From: Prevotella sp. E13-27
GTDB lineage: Bacteria; Bacteroidota; Bacteroidia; Bacteroidales; Bacteroidaceae
Length of the DNA: 64,000 nt
Assembly (NCBI RefSeq): GCF_023217965.1
Contig: NZ_JALPSC010000001.1
Location: 1 to 64,000 of the forward strand
Reading direction: 5' to 3'
The stretch's first letter is position 1; each line of letters starts with the position of its first letter. Under the pieces are notes generated by a model. The model ran no database searches and was not told where the DNA came from. It saw nothing but the letters and a program-made list of their open reading frames with translations. A program made the position numbers and the translations under genes. Below are positions 27,133 to 34,787 of the stretch, piece after piece.

Positions 27133-27582
27133 TCACTCCTCGTAGCGGCCTGCCAATCGACAGATAACCTCTTCCAAACAGTACGGCTGTTCAGGCTTTT
27201 CGCCATCAGCATAACGGTGACAGATACGGCTGAAGGAATGCCACAACGTAGGAAACCCCTGCACTCGCGCCTCAGAAGCCAAACCCTCTTCATCAACCAT
27301 ATGACATTTGTTCCAGCCCGACAACATGCTGCCGCCAAAGCAGACTATCAACTTGCGACGACCGTCTTCATCCGTTACTACAGCCTTTTCGCACTCCTGC
27401 CACCAGTCCAGATACACGCCGATAGTCGCACCTTTGAAAGCCTTGTCACCACAATACATCAGCCCATTGGGCATGCTGATTGGAGCGTATGCCATGCGTG
27501 GGTCACTCAATATACGCTCGCGGTTATTGTACAGCAGCCATGCCGACCGCACAAACAGTTTCTGTTCCTCGGTGAATGTCAT
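27133..27582 (-). CDS. Hypothetical protein, 149 residues
   Basis: Soluble protein beginning MTFTEEQKLFVRSAWLLYN. An earlier in-frame start at 27681 would overlap the gene upstream by 91 bases; the ATG at 27582 leaves an 8-base gap and is preferred. It has several aromatic and Cys residues (LMYCGDK, YLDWWQECEK, GWNKCHMVDEEG). I do not recognise it. Third gene of a tight three-gene operon with 27591 and 27883; the set looks like accessory genes rather than housekeeping. Confidence 0.6.
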   Translation of the reverse strand: MTFTEEQKLFVRSAWLLYNNRERILSDPRMAYAPISMPNGLMYCGDKAFKGATIGVYLDWWQECEKAVVTDEDGRRKLIVCFGGSMLSGWNKCHMVDEEGLASEARVQGFPTLWHSFSRICHRYADGEKPEQPYCLEEVICRLAGRYEE

Positions 27583-27590
27583 TTCCTTCT

Positions 27591-27890
27591 TCACCTTCTT
27601 AGCGCATTTCTTAGTTCCACAATGCTCCGATATCCTCTTATATAGTCCGAAGCCGTGAGAAAGGCGCGTCGGCCATTCCAAGTGAAAGCAAAAACCTCCT
27701 GGTTCTCGCCTTCAGGAATAAAACTAATACCTTTCAGTTCCTGTGGATTATCTCGCTGGCGCAAAACAAACGTAAGCATACTGCCCGTGCGGGCCTTCAA
27801 GCGGAAAAAACAAGGTTCGCAGTCCTTCTGATGTAAAACATAACTACGACCTTCCTCAAATTCTATTGTCTGTTGAATGTCTTCAGTCAT
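27591..27890 (-). CDS. Hypothetical protein, 99 residues
   Basis: Small soluble, beta-rich protein (EEGRSYVLHQKDCEPCFF, SMLTFVLRQRD, VFAFTWNGRRAFLTASDYIR). No family recognised. It overlaps the preceding gene by 8 bases and leaves 8 bases to the next, so it is the middle gene of the operon. Confidence 0.55.
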   Translation of the reverse strand: MTEDIQQTIEFEEGRSYVLHQKDCEPCFFRLKARTGSMLTFVLRQRDNPQELKGISFIPEGENQEVFAFTWNGRRAFLTASDYIRGYRSIVELRNALRR

Positions 27891-28248
27891 AATCTTTTTT
27901 CAGTTCTTTAATCTCATCGTAGAGCACAGGATTCTTCTCCTGTAGGTAGGTTAGGCAGATGTCGAGCATCTGTCGAGTGGCCATCTCTTCACAATAGTAG
28001 TCGCCACAAACGTGTTCGAAACTGGAGTATTCATAGCCATAAATCTTACAACGGCACACGATGACCATCTCCTCTGTTTCGCTGTCGAAGCAAGTGTCAA
28101 GGTCAAGCCCTTTGGGACACCGCTTTAATATAGATGTGGCATAAAAGCGAAAGTCCTCCCTCAAAAAAAACTTATCGAAGCCCTCATCATACTTTCGCTT
28201 CAGGTCCCACTGTTCCTTAGTTAATTTACTTCTGTCCTTTATCATCAT
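27883..28248 (-). CDS. Hypothetical protein, 121 residues
   Basis: Soluble, charged protein with a Lys/Asp-rich helical N-terminus (KLTKEQWDLKRKYDEGFDKF) and four Cys in the second half (VCRCKIYGYEY, HVCGDYYCEEM). The Cys spacing could bind a metal but no standard motif is complete. First gene of the three-gene operon. No clear promoter is visible in the 55 bases before the terminator at 28303. Function unknown. Confidence 0.55.
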   Translation of the reverse strand: MMIKDRSKLTKEQWDLKRKYDEGFDKFFLREDFRFYATSILKRCPKGLDLDTCFDSETEEMVIVCRCKIYGYEYSSFEHVCGDYYCEEMATRQMLDICLTYLQEKNPVLYDEIKELKKDYD

Positions 28249-28302
28249 ACCTATAATATAGTAAGGTATCAGAAAAATTTAATGATTTCGCAAGAAAAAA
28301 CT

Positions 28303-28332
28303 GGAGCGCAGTCTTTTCGCAGGCTACGCTCC
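28303..28332 (-). terminator. Terminator after the 28338 gene
   Basis: On the minus strand GGAGCG pairs with CGCTCC around an 18-base loop and is followed by AGTTTTTTC, just past the stop of the 299-residue protein. Confidence 0.8.
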
Positions 28333-28337
28333 GGTTT

Positions 28338-29237
28338 CTATTCATCTTCTTCATCGGCCAAATCCTCATCATACTCAACCTCATTCATGTCGCAGTCAAG
28401 GAACTTGGCGCCACCGAAATCTTTCCATCCTGGCACGTAGCAAGGATCATACATTCTGTAGAAGTGACCGTCGTATTCCACCACTTCCAACAACACGTCC
28501 ATGCCATTTAGAGCATTGAAACATTCATCCATAAGGCCGAAATCGCAGTCCCACCAATCCCCTTCACATAAGAAATGCAGCTTTTTGATGTCAAACTCCT
28601 CGTCCTCAGGCAGTTCAATATAGAAATTCACCGTTCCCTTACCCGGACTGCCGCAATCGCAATAGTTAACGCCATCGTCCGAGATAGCTTCATTATATTC
28701 CTTGGCTTGCAAGCGGATGTAATCGACGAAACTCAGATATTCACCATTCACGAACTGCTCCCATAGTTCCTGAAAGACGCTGGGGACATCATCCAGATTA
28801 GCTTTCTGCATCACTTTCCATACAGGCCAGCCATCATCATAGTCATAGTCGTAGTTTTCGTCCAGCCATTTTATGATCTCGACATCACTCTGAGGTTTTT
28901 CATCCTCTTCACCGTCCCAACAGGCCTCCAGCCAATCCTTAAGGGTTTTATTATCGCGATAATCCTCAATGGCTCCCAAACATAGCTGTGGCAATTTATC
29001 AAACGACATTTCTTTGTCGCCGTCCTTTACCTTCAGGTTGACGTTATCGTCCCCATTCACAAAGAAAACGCCACAAGTATCCTCAAACCTGTCATACACG
29101 TCGTCAGGTTCTTCGCCCGAACCAATATACTTATTGGCATACGATTTGTTTACTGGGGTGATTTCCACCAATCCCAAGTATCCAGACCATACAGTCAGTT
29201 CTACCGTACGCGTCTTTTTCTCTTCATTTTCTTCCAT
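28338..29237 (-). CDS. Highly acidic protein, 299 residues
   Basis: Soluble and strikingly acidic, with runs such as DGEEDEKPQSDVE, ENYDYDYDDGWP and the tail EVEYDEDLADEEDE. No signal peptide or membrane helix. I do not recognise a family. Acidic cytoplasmic proteins of this size beside small orphan genes are sometimes immunity or antitoxin proteins, but nothing here proves that. It is the last gene of the LRR operon (72-base gap before it) and ends at a terminator. Confidence 0.55.
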   Translation of the reverse strand: MEENEEKKTRTVELTVWSGYLGLVEITPVNKSYANKYIGSGEEPDDVYDRFEDTCGVFFVNGDDNVNLKVKDGDKEMSFDKLPQLCLGAIEDYRDNKTLKDWLEACWDGEEDEKPQSDVEIIKWLDENYDYDYDDGWPVWKVMQKANLDDVPSVFQELWEQFVNGEYLSFVDYIRLQAKEYNEAISDDGVNYCDCGSPGKGTVNFYIELPEDEEFDIKKLHFLCEGDWWDCDFGLMDECFNALNGMDVLLEVVEYDGHFYRMYDPCYVPGWKDFGGAKFLDCDMNEVEYDEDLADEEDE

Positions 29238-29309
29238 AGGTTAGTAACGATTTTACTGTACGTCGTGAGGTTTTATTGGTTATCTCTTGGTAGAACATTA
29301 AATAAAAAT

Positions 29310-29576
29310 CTATTCATTACACTCATTAATATGCACAAAACATGCTTTTATTATTTCAGACATATCGGGCGCAACATGAGGTGAAATAATACAATCTTGT
29401 ACCAATGTATCCTTAAATCGAATAGCATTACAAATAGTTCCATCAATTGGAAAAGGCTCTATTTTAAACACATGGAAGAATTCTTCAACATGATAGTCAA
29501 TTATAGTAATGCGTTGGTGTAATACTTCCTGAAAAATTTTGATTACACTTCTCGCCTGCTCTTTTGTATATTTCAT
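29310..29576 (-). CDS. Hypothetical protein, 88 residues
   Basis: Small soluble protein starting MKYTKEQARSVIKIFQEVL, with a helical N-terminus and a beta-rich remainder (IKIEPFPIDGT-like stretch, IRFKDTLVQDCIISPHVA). Not recognised. It lies 10 bases after the short LRR gene on the same strand. Its codon use is more A/T-rich than that of the core genes, in keeping with the accessory nature of this stretch. Confidence 0.5.
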   Translation of the reverse strand: MKYTKEQARSVIKIFQEVLHQRITIIDYHVEEFFHVFKIEPFPIDGTICNAIRFKDTLVQDCIISPHVAPDMSEIIKACFVHINECNE

Positions 29577-29586
29577 CGTGAGATTT

Positions 29587-30144
29587 TTATTGGTTATTGG
29601 ATAGTTTTATCTGTGCGGTATTGTCGCTATATGTTACAATTTGGATGCCCTTGAAATCCGCATCTACTTTACGTCCAGAAAGGTCGTATCTGGCAACCTC
29701 TTTAGGTGATAAAGACTGATGAGACTCACGGACAGTTGTCGCGGCTGACTCATCGTTCTCAATTACGACAAAGTTCTCTATAGAAGAGTCATTGAAAGCA
29801 GTCTCACCAATGGTCAGTTTCACATTGCGATTATATGTCACAGTGTTGTGAAATTTTAAGGTCTTAAGATACTTGGTTCCCTGGAAGGCATTGTTGTTAA
29901 TGCGACGAACTGTGGAGGGAACCTCAAACTCCTCACGCGGATTCATGGCTGGATATCTAACCAACACTATAGGAACACCATCGTAGAGCATATATAGTAC
30001 ACCGTCAATAGTCTTTATTGTGTTATCTTTGTCAAAATATCCAGTTTCCATATAGCCTGTGGTATAGTTCTGCGTGGTTTCTAACGACTGGGCTTTTGCA
30101 GTAGTCGCCACGGCTAACAATAGGAAAAACAATAGTTTTCTCAT
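29587..30144 (-). CDS. Short BspA-like LRR_5 secreted protein
   Basis: Secreted protein of 185 residues with signal peptide (LLLAVATTAKAQS). The middle has about one and a half degenerate LRR_5 units (REEFEVPSTVRRINNNAFQG, TIGETAFNDSSIENFVV), against the dozen in the neighbour. The end (VARYDLSGRKVDADFKGIQI) resembles the C-terminal tail of Prevotella surface proteins that use the type IX pathway. It lies 6 bases after the long LRR gene. It may be a shortened paralogue. Confidence 0.7.
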   Translation of the reverse strand: MRKLLFFLLLAVATTAKAQSLETTQNYTTGYMETGYFDKDNTIKTIDGVLYMLYDGVPIVLVRYPAMNPREEFEVPSTVRRINNNAFQGTKYLKTLKFHNTVTYNRNVKLTIGETAFNDSSIENFVVIENDESAATTVRESHQSLSPKEVARYDLSGRKVDADFKGIQIVTYSDNTAQIKLSNNQ

Positions 30145-30150
30145 ATCCTT

Positions 30151-31893
30151 CTACTTTATGATATATTTTTTCCCGTTGATGATATTGATTCCCTTGACGG
30201 GCTTTGACATTTTTTGTCCCTGCAGATTATATACAGTCCTACTTTGGTTAGTCATGTCAACAGGTGTCTTAATGCCGCTTTGTGCAGTTACATAAACTTT
30301 TGCTGTTGCCTCTAAGTTGGTACCATCAGTAGTGGATACAGTAATGGTGACCTCACCCTCATCGAGTCCGACGAACTGCCCCGTCATCTCCTCAATATGC
30401 AAGATAGATTCATCGCTGCTAGACCATGAAAGGTCTTTTACAAAGGCATTCTTTGGCATGGTGCTTGCAACAGCCTGTCCCACTTCCCCTACGCCACAAT
30501 AATAAGGTGCATTCTCTATAACAATAGACGTTGCCTCTACTACAGGAATGTCGTCAACAATGATGACACCATCTTTTTCAATCGCTTGTTCCCAACTGAT
30601 GTTAGTCTCATACAATTCTTTCAAACCATTATACACATGAACATAAAGAGGGTTGGCAGTAAGGTAAAAAGGAGACTGAGTCCAACTGATAGCCTGAGGC
30701 GTGGAAGAATAGTTATATATACATGACAAATTACTACATTTTACAAATGCATAATCTACTATCTGCATGGTGGTGCGAGGTATAATTACCTCTATGAGGT
30801 TTTCACATTCAGCGAAAGCCTCTTGACCGATTTCAAACAGCGGCTCTGGAAGTTCAACACGTGTAAAGCCTGTATTGGCAAATGCTGATCCGCCAATAAG
30901 TTCCAGTGAATTGCCCCATTTCACATCCGTTAGATATAGACATCCTCTAAATGCAAAAGGCATAATTTTTTTTATGTTTTTAGGCAATTCAATAGATTTA
31001 AGAGGGGTTTGTTCGAAAGCCCATGCAGGGATCTCCGTTAAATTATCACTAAGTTTCACACTTTCAAGCCATGTGCAATAGCGGAATACGCCGTAATCCA
31101 TTTTCTCCACCGAATTGGGTATCTCAATATGCTTTAAGTTGATACACCAACGGAAAGCCTCCCAACCAACCTCTTTAACAGTGTTAGAAATTGTAACATC
31201 TTCTAAAACCTGACATTGCAGGAATGCATCGTTGCCAATAAATTCAAGTCCTTCATTCATTGTCACCTTTTTCAGCGAGCTACAGTTCCAAAAAGCAAAG
31301 TCACCAAGCTTTTTAAGCGACTTTGGGAATGTTACTTCCGTAAGGCTTATACAGCCTTGGAAGATGTTGTCGCCCCATACCTGGATGTTGTCGCCCCCCT
31401 TGATACTCTTCAACTTGTCGCAATCTTTAAACGCATCCTCGCCTATTGATATAAGCGAATTTGGAAAATTCAGAGCAGTCACAGAACACCCTGTAAAAGC
31501 GCGTCTCTCAATTTTCTCCAACACACCATTGCTGGCAAATACAATGCTCTGCAAATTAGAACAGTATTGACAAGCCTCATAGTCTATATACTTGACAGTT
31601 TTAGGGATAACGATAGTTGTCATATTTCCTTGTCCCCTAAATGCTCCATTTAAAATGGCTGTAACTGTATATGTTTTTCCTTCATAAGTAATTGTTGAAG
31701 GAATGTTCACCATACCGGAATAGTAGGTGTTACCACCATTTAATGGTTGTGTAACATCCGCAGTCATCGTATTGGAGTCAATACTATACCAAATACCATT
31801 CACTTCTTTTGTTACGGGCAATGCATAAGTACTGACCGAAATAATTGCCAATAGGCAAAGCATTTTTAATCTTAACTTCTTCATGTTTATCAT
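30151..31893 (-). CDS. BspA-like leucine-rich repeat surface protein
   Basis: Secreted protein of 580 residues. Signal peptide about 1-25 (a second ATG at 31884 gives the cleaner MKKLRLKMLCLLAI start). Residues about 70-420 are LRR_5 units of 22-24 residues with the I-x-x-x-AFxxC pattern (IGEDAFKDCDKLKSI, LGDFAFWNCSSLKKV). Residues about 455-545 form a BIG_2-like Ig domain. The tail VYNLQGQKMSKPVKGINI is typical of type IX-exported proteins. BspA proteins bind host matrix proteins and other bacteria. Middle of an operon that starts at 32205. Confidence 0.9.
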   Translation of the reverse strand: MINMKKLRLKMLCLLAIISVSTYALPVTKEVNGIWYSIDSNTMTADVTQPLNGGNTYYSGMVNIPSTITYEGKTYTVTAILNGAFRGQGNMTTIVIPKTVKYIDYEACQYCSNLQSIVFASNGVLEKIERRAFTGCSVTALNFPNSLISIGEDAFKDCDKLKSIKGGDNIQVWGDNIFQGCISLTEVTFPKSLKKLGDFAFWNCSSLKKVTMNEGLEFIGNDAFLQCQVLEDVTISNTVKEVGWEAFRWCINLKHIEIPNSVEKMDYGVFRYCTWLESVKLSDNLTEIPAWAFEQTPLKSIELPKNIKKIMPFAFRGCLYLTDVKWGNSLELIGGSAFANTGFTRVELPEPLFEIGQEAFAECENLIEVIIPRTTMQIVDYAFVKCSNLSCIYNYSSTPQAISWTQSPFYLTANPLYVHVYNGLKELYETNISWEQAIEKDGVIIVDDIPVVEATSIVIENAPYYCGVGEVGQAVASTMPKNAFVKDLSWSSSDESILHIEEMTGQFVGLDEGEVTITVSTTDGTNLEATAKVYVTAQSGIKTPVDMTNQSRTVYNLQGQKMSKPVKGINIINGKKYIIK

Positions 31894-31902
31894 TTTTAGT
31901 TG

Positions 31903-32205
31903 TTAGTAAATTTCAGAGATTGAATCAGACAAAAGATTACTTATTTTTGACGCATCACTTCTAGTGAAGCCTTTGGCACATATAATCAAGCCACCCTTTG
32001 TCTCAATAATAATATCTGCAAAAAATAAGTGCACATTCTTCGACACACTACCAATTGCAGAAAAGTTTATACATTTTTCATTATGACCTATAATTTTCCC
32101 CTTACGGAATGTAACACGTTTATTCGACGTGTCAATAATCAGTTCGTCGGGAAACAAGGCATTTCCGTCGCCTGATACTCTGTTTGCACAAAAACGGTAT
32201 GTCAT
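31903..32205 (-). CDS. Small PH-domain-like protein, 100 residues
   Basis: Soluble protein whose beta pattern (ELIIDTSNKRVTFRKGKI, INFSAIGSVSKNVHLFFADI, GGLIICAKGF, then a C-terminal helix DASKISNLL) fits a bacterial PH-like domain. That assignment rests on pattern only. It is 9 bases upstream of the BspA-like gene and is the first certain gene of that operon. Confidence 0.55.
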   Translation of the reverse strand: MTYRFCANRVSGDGNALFPDELIIDTSNKRVTFRKGKIIGHNEKCINFSAIGSVSKNVHLFFADIIIETKGGLIICAKGFTRSDASKISNLLSDSISEIY

Positions 32206-32206
32206 T

Positions 32207-32350
32207 TTATTGTTTTGGGTGTTTGTAAGAATACATAAAAAGAAAACGTGAGCAATTACTTCGCTTACGTTTCCCAGGTATCGCCAAACACCTAACTACC
32301 ATTAACGAATACTCTTCATGTGAAATAGGTATGTTCTCTACACTACTCAT
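32207..32350 (-). CDS. Possible leader ORF, 47 residues
   Basis: A 47-codon frame (MSSVENIPISHEEYSLMVV at its start, KHPKQ at its end) lies between a -7 element at 32425 and the PH-like gene, and its stop is one base before the next ATG. A terminator-like hairpin (32244-32272) falls inside it. The layout is that of a leader peptide with an attenuator, but no family is recognised and the frame could be chance. The 346 bases between 32206 and 32551 hold only this and the promoters. Confidence 0.3.
   Translation of the reverse strand: MSSVENIPISHEEYSLMVVRCLAIPGKRKRSNCSRFLFMYSYKHPKQ
32244..32272 (-). terminator. Terminator-like hairpin in the LRR operon leader
   Basis: AAACGTAAGC pairs with GCTCACGTTT (one mismatch) on the minus strand, loop 9 bases, followed by TCTTTTT. 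It is located before the first large gene of the operon, where it could act as an attenuator. Confidence 0.6.
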
Positions 32351-32424
32351 AATTGTTAGTTTTTTAGCACTTGCCTACTCTTTTATAGGATTTTCGGCTT
32401 TCTCCTGTTGTCAAAAAATCATTG

Positions 32425-32432
32425 CAAAGATA
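32425..32432 (-). promoter_or_regulatory. -7 element upstream of the LRR operon
   Basis: TATCTTTG on the minus strand, about 220 bases before the PH-like gene; transcription from here would run through the hairpin at 32244-32272. Confidence 0.4.
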
Positions 32433-32496
32433 TGGCTTATCATCGAAAAACACACATTAAAGCTTGGTTCTTATTTGGTTCTTTTTATGTCCGTTC

Positions 32497-32527
32497 TTGC
32501 ACAATTAACAAGAGTTGTGTACTTTTG
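32497..32527 (+). promoter_or_regulatory. Promoter of the 32552 gene
   Basis: TTG at 32497-32499, 20 bases, TACTTTTG at 32520-32527. It lies 24 bases before the ATG and decides the start: upstream in-frame ATGs lie before the promoter. Confidence 0.75.
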
Positions 32528-32551
32528 CAAAACAAAAGGAATCCTTTCGGA

Positions 32552-33118
32552 ATGGAAAAGAAACAGGAAGAGCTAAAACACCTGACGGAACTGGTTTTGG
32601 GCATCAACATAAAAACACCCAAGGACTTTGAGCTGCTACAGAAAGAAATACAGCAGAAGACAGGACAACAATTAAGTCTGTCTACGCTAAAGCGTTTCTG
32701 GGGATATGTGGACAAGGACAACGTGGACTACAAGGTGCGAGTGACCACGCTCGACATTCTTGCACAATTTGCCGGATTCCATAACTGGGTATCTTTCTGT
32801 CAGACAAACCTTGAAGAGGGTGATGAGAGTGGCACCATGGCTTATCGCAACCTGTATCTGAGTGATCTTCAGGTAGGCACCCACATCATTCTTCGCTGGA
32901 TACCCGACCGCATAGTTACCATGCGCTATGAAGGCGACGACTTGCTAACCGTTGTAGAATCAATAGGCAGCAAATTGCGACCTGGTGACACGTGTCGTTG
33001 TATGCATATCGTGGAAAACACACCGCTGACGCTTTTCTCATTGGTTAGAAACGGCGAACTGATAGGCAACTATATCTGCGGAAAAGAACATGGTGTAGTT
33101 TTCTCTGTTCGCAAATAA
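32552..33118 (+). CDS. Regulator-like protein, 188 residues
   Basis: Soluble protein starting MEKKQEELKHLTELVLG. The N-terminal 90 residues are helical with a segment that looks like a DNA-binding helix pair (LSLSTLKRFWGYVDKD, then RVTTLDILAQFAGFHNWVSF). The C-terminal half is beta-rich (LQVGTHIILRWIPDRIVTMRY) and may bind a ligand. I have seen this architecture in Prevotella but know no function. Its 3' end is 2 bases from the convergent kinase gene, and it diverges from the BspA operon, so it is a candidate regulator of either; this is inference. Confidence 0.6.
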   Translation: MEKKQEELKHLTELVLGINIKTPKDFELLQKEIQQKTGQQLSLSTLKRFWGYVDKDNVDYKVRVTTLDILAQFAGFHNWVSFCQTNLEEGDESGTMAYRNLYLSDLQVGTHIILRWIPDRIVTMRYEGDDLLTVVESIGSKLRPGDTCRCMHIVENTPLTLFSLVRNGELIGNYICGKEHGVVFSVRK

Positions 33119-33120
33119 TC

Positions 33121-34758
33121 TTATTTTTCTTCAATTGGCTGAAGGTTGAGTTCGCTCCACCCTTTTGCGTTTTGATAGGCTGCCAGAGACTTCGCAGGCA
33201 CACGAATCACGCCATGGAAAGAACTATCGACAATGGTAGAAATCTTTGGGGGCTTTGGTGCCAGCACCTTGATTTCCTCCAGTGATTCACACTTATAGAA
33301 CAGATATTCGCCTAACAACTTGACCTGAGCAGGCAATGTGATGGTGTGCAATGAACGGCACCGAAAGAAAACTCCACGACCTATACGTTGTAGCGTGTTG
33401 GGCAATTGTACATTCTCCAGACTGTCACAACCTGCAAAGGCATCTTGTCCTATGGAAATAACTCCTTCTGGCAAATTGATTGCTCGCAGCGATACACACG
33501 CCACAAAACAGTTGCGAGGCACCATGGTAGCCGATGCCGGCCAACTGACATTGGTGAGACTACGGCAACTGGCAAAGGGCTCATAGTACAGATTGCGCAA
33601 TGAAGGGGGGAGGTACAGCCCTTTAATACGGCAGCAGTTTCGCAGGGCGCTGTTATTGATGGTAGTGATAGTAGGCGGAATATGGATATTTGTGATTAGT
33701 GAACACTCACGAAAGGCATTGGCTGCTATCTCGCGGATATAAAAGGTCTCACCATGGAAGGTAACCGATTCGGGTATCACAATATCTTTTTCGTAGGGAA
33801 ATCCATCCTCGGGCGCAGGTATCACAGCTGCCGAGTGGTTTGCAACTGATATTACACGAAAGTAGAACGTGTCAAGGCAGGTGGTATCAACAAACTCAGT
33901 ACCATCGACAATTGCAGATGTATTAGGCTTCCAAAAAGATTGCCATGAGAAAACAGCAGCCAGCAGGAATAATAGTACCAACAGCAGAAACCATTTCCTA
34001 CCACTACTTCCAACATTCCGTTCATCCAACAGGGTTAACAGCTCATCTACAGACTGAAATCGGTCCTCCTTGCGTTCTTTCAGACAACGTGCCATCATTT
34101 TCTGAAAAAGCGACTGCTGAGGCGACAACCATTCAAGTATCTTGCCAAGTGAATAGATATCGGTACGGGCATCTACGTCATAACTGCCGTCCTTCTGCTC
34201 TGGTGCTGCATAAGCAGCCGTTTGCCCCATCAGGTCTGGGCGGGCATCAATATAGCTGCATCCCAAATCAATAAGACGCACGTCGTGATTGACATCGGTG
34301 AGCATGATGTTTGATGGTTTCAAGTCGAGATGCAGGGCCTGATGGCTGTGCAGTTCGTGGAGTGCCATACAAAGTTGGCTCAGAAACTTCCGCAGATTGT
34401 TTGATTGTGAGAAATAGTCGGGATGCTTGTTGACAAACTCATCGAGGGTTACTCCATTGACATAGTCCATTAAGACACTACATTCGTTGGGGGTATCGAT
34501 AAGTTCGTGATAGCTAACAATATAATCACAATGAATCGAGGAGCCCAAAGCATACTCCTTTTGCAGCACCTCATGATAGAACATCTGCTGCATATATTCT
34601 GGGCGCAAGGATTTAAGGAAGAAGTACTCGCCATTTCTGAGCACCTTGTAGAAAAGGTGCTGCCTACTGCCTGAACCAAGGCGTAGCTGTTGTACAGCTT
34701 CTTTCTGATGTCCCTTAGGCACAAAGAAGAATGACGATTCGGAATAATCCTGATTCAC
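33121..34758 (-). CDS. Receptor-like Ser/Thr kinase with LRR_5 ectodomain
   Basis: 545 residues in three parts. Residues 1-245 are a Hanks-type kinase: Lys49 (FFLKSL), HLDLKPSN with Asp145 and Asn150, DLG in place of DFG (Asp164), APEQ (185-188) and Asp200 in TDIYSLGK. All key residues are present, so it should be active. Residues 255-275 are one membrane helix. Residues 290-535 are exported and carry LRR_5 units (IAANAFRECSLITNIHIPP, IGQDAFAGCDSLENVQLP). The kinase faces the cytoplasm and the LRR the periplasm. It is the general plan of plant receptor kinases built from bacterial parts. Ligand and targets unknown. Confidence 0.9.
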   Translation of the reverse strand: MNQDYSESSFFFVPKGHQKEAVQQLRLGSGSRQHLFYKVLRNGEYFFLKSLRPEYMQQMFYHEVLQKEYALGSSIHCDYIVSYHELIDTPNECSVLMDYVNGVTLDEFVNKHPDYFSQSNNLRKFLSQLCMALHELHSHQALHLDLKPSNIMLTDVNHDVRLIDLGCSYIDARPDLMGQTAAYAAPEQKDGSYDVDARTDIYSLGKILEWLSPQQSLFQKMMARCLKERKEDRFQSVDELLTLLDERNVGSSGRKWFLLLVLLFLLAAVFSWQSFWKPNTSAIVDGTEFVDTTCLDTFYFRVISVANHSAAVIPAPEDGFPYEKDIVIPESVTFHGETFYIREIAANAFRECSLITNIHIPPTITTINNSALRNCCRIKGLYLPPSLRNLYYEPFASCRSLTNVSWPASATMVPRNCFVACVSLRAINLPEGVISIGQDAFAGCDSLENVQLPNTLQRIGRGVFFRCRSLHTITLPAQVKLLGEYLFYKCESLEEIKVLAPKPPKISTIVDSSFHGVIRVPAKSLAAYQNAKGWSELNLQPIEEK

Positions 34759-34787
34759 GACTGTTCTATTATGATAGTCCCTTATGT

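Noticed and set aside
26907..27338. 143-codon minus-strand frame
   Set aside because: Most of it overlaps the better supported 149-residue protein in another frame, and the remaining part is low-complexity Lys-rich sequence from A/T-rich DNA.
27883..29237. Classical toxin-antitoxin pair
   Set aside because: None of the proteins has a recognisable toxin fold or DNA-binding antitoxin motif, and the sizes do not fit; kept as orphans.
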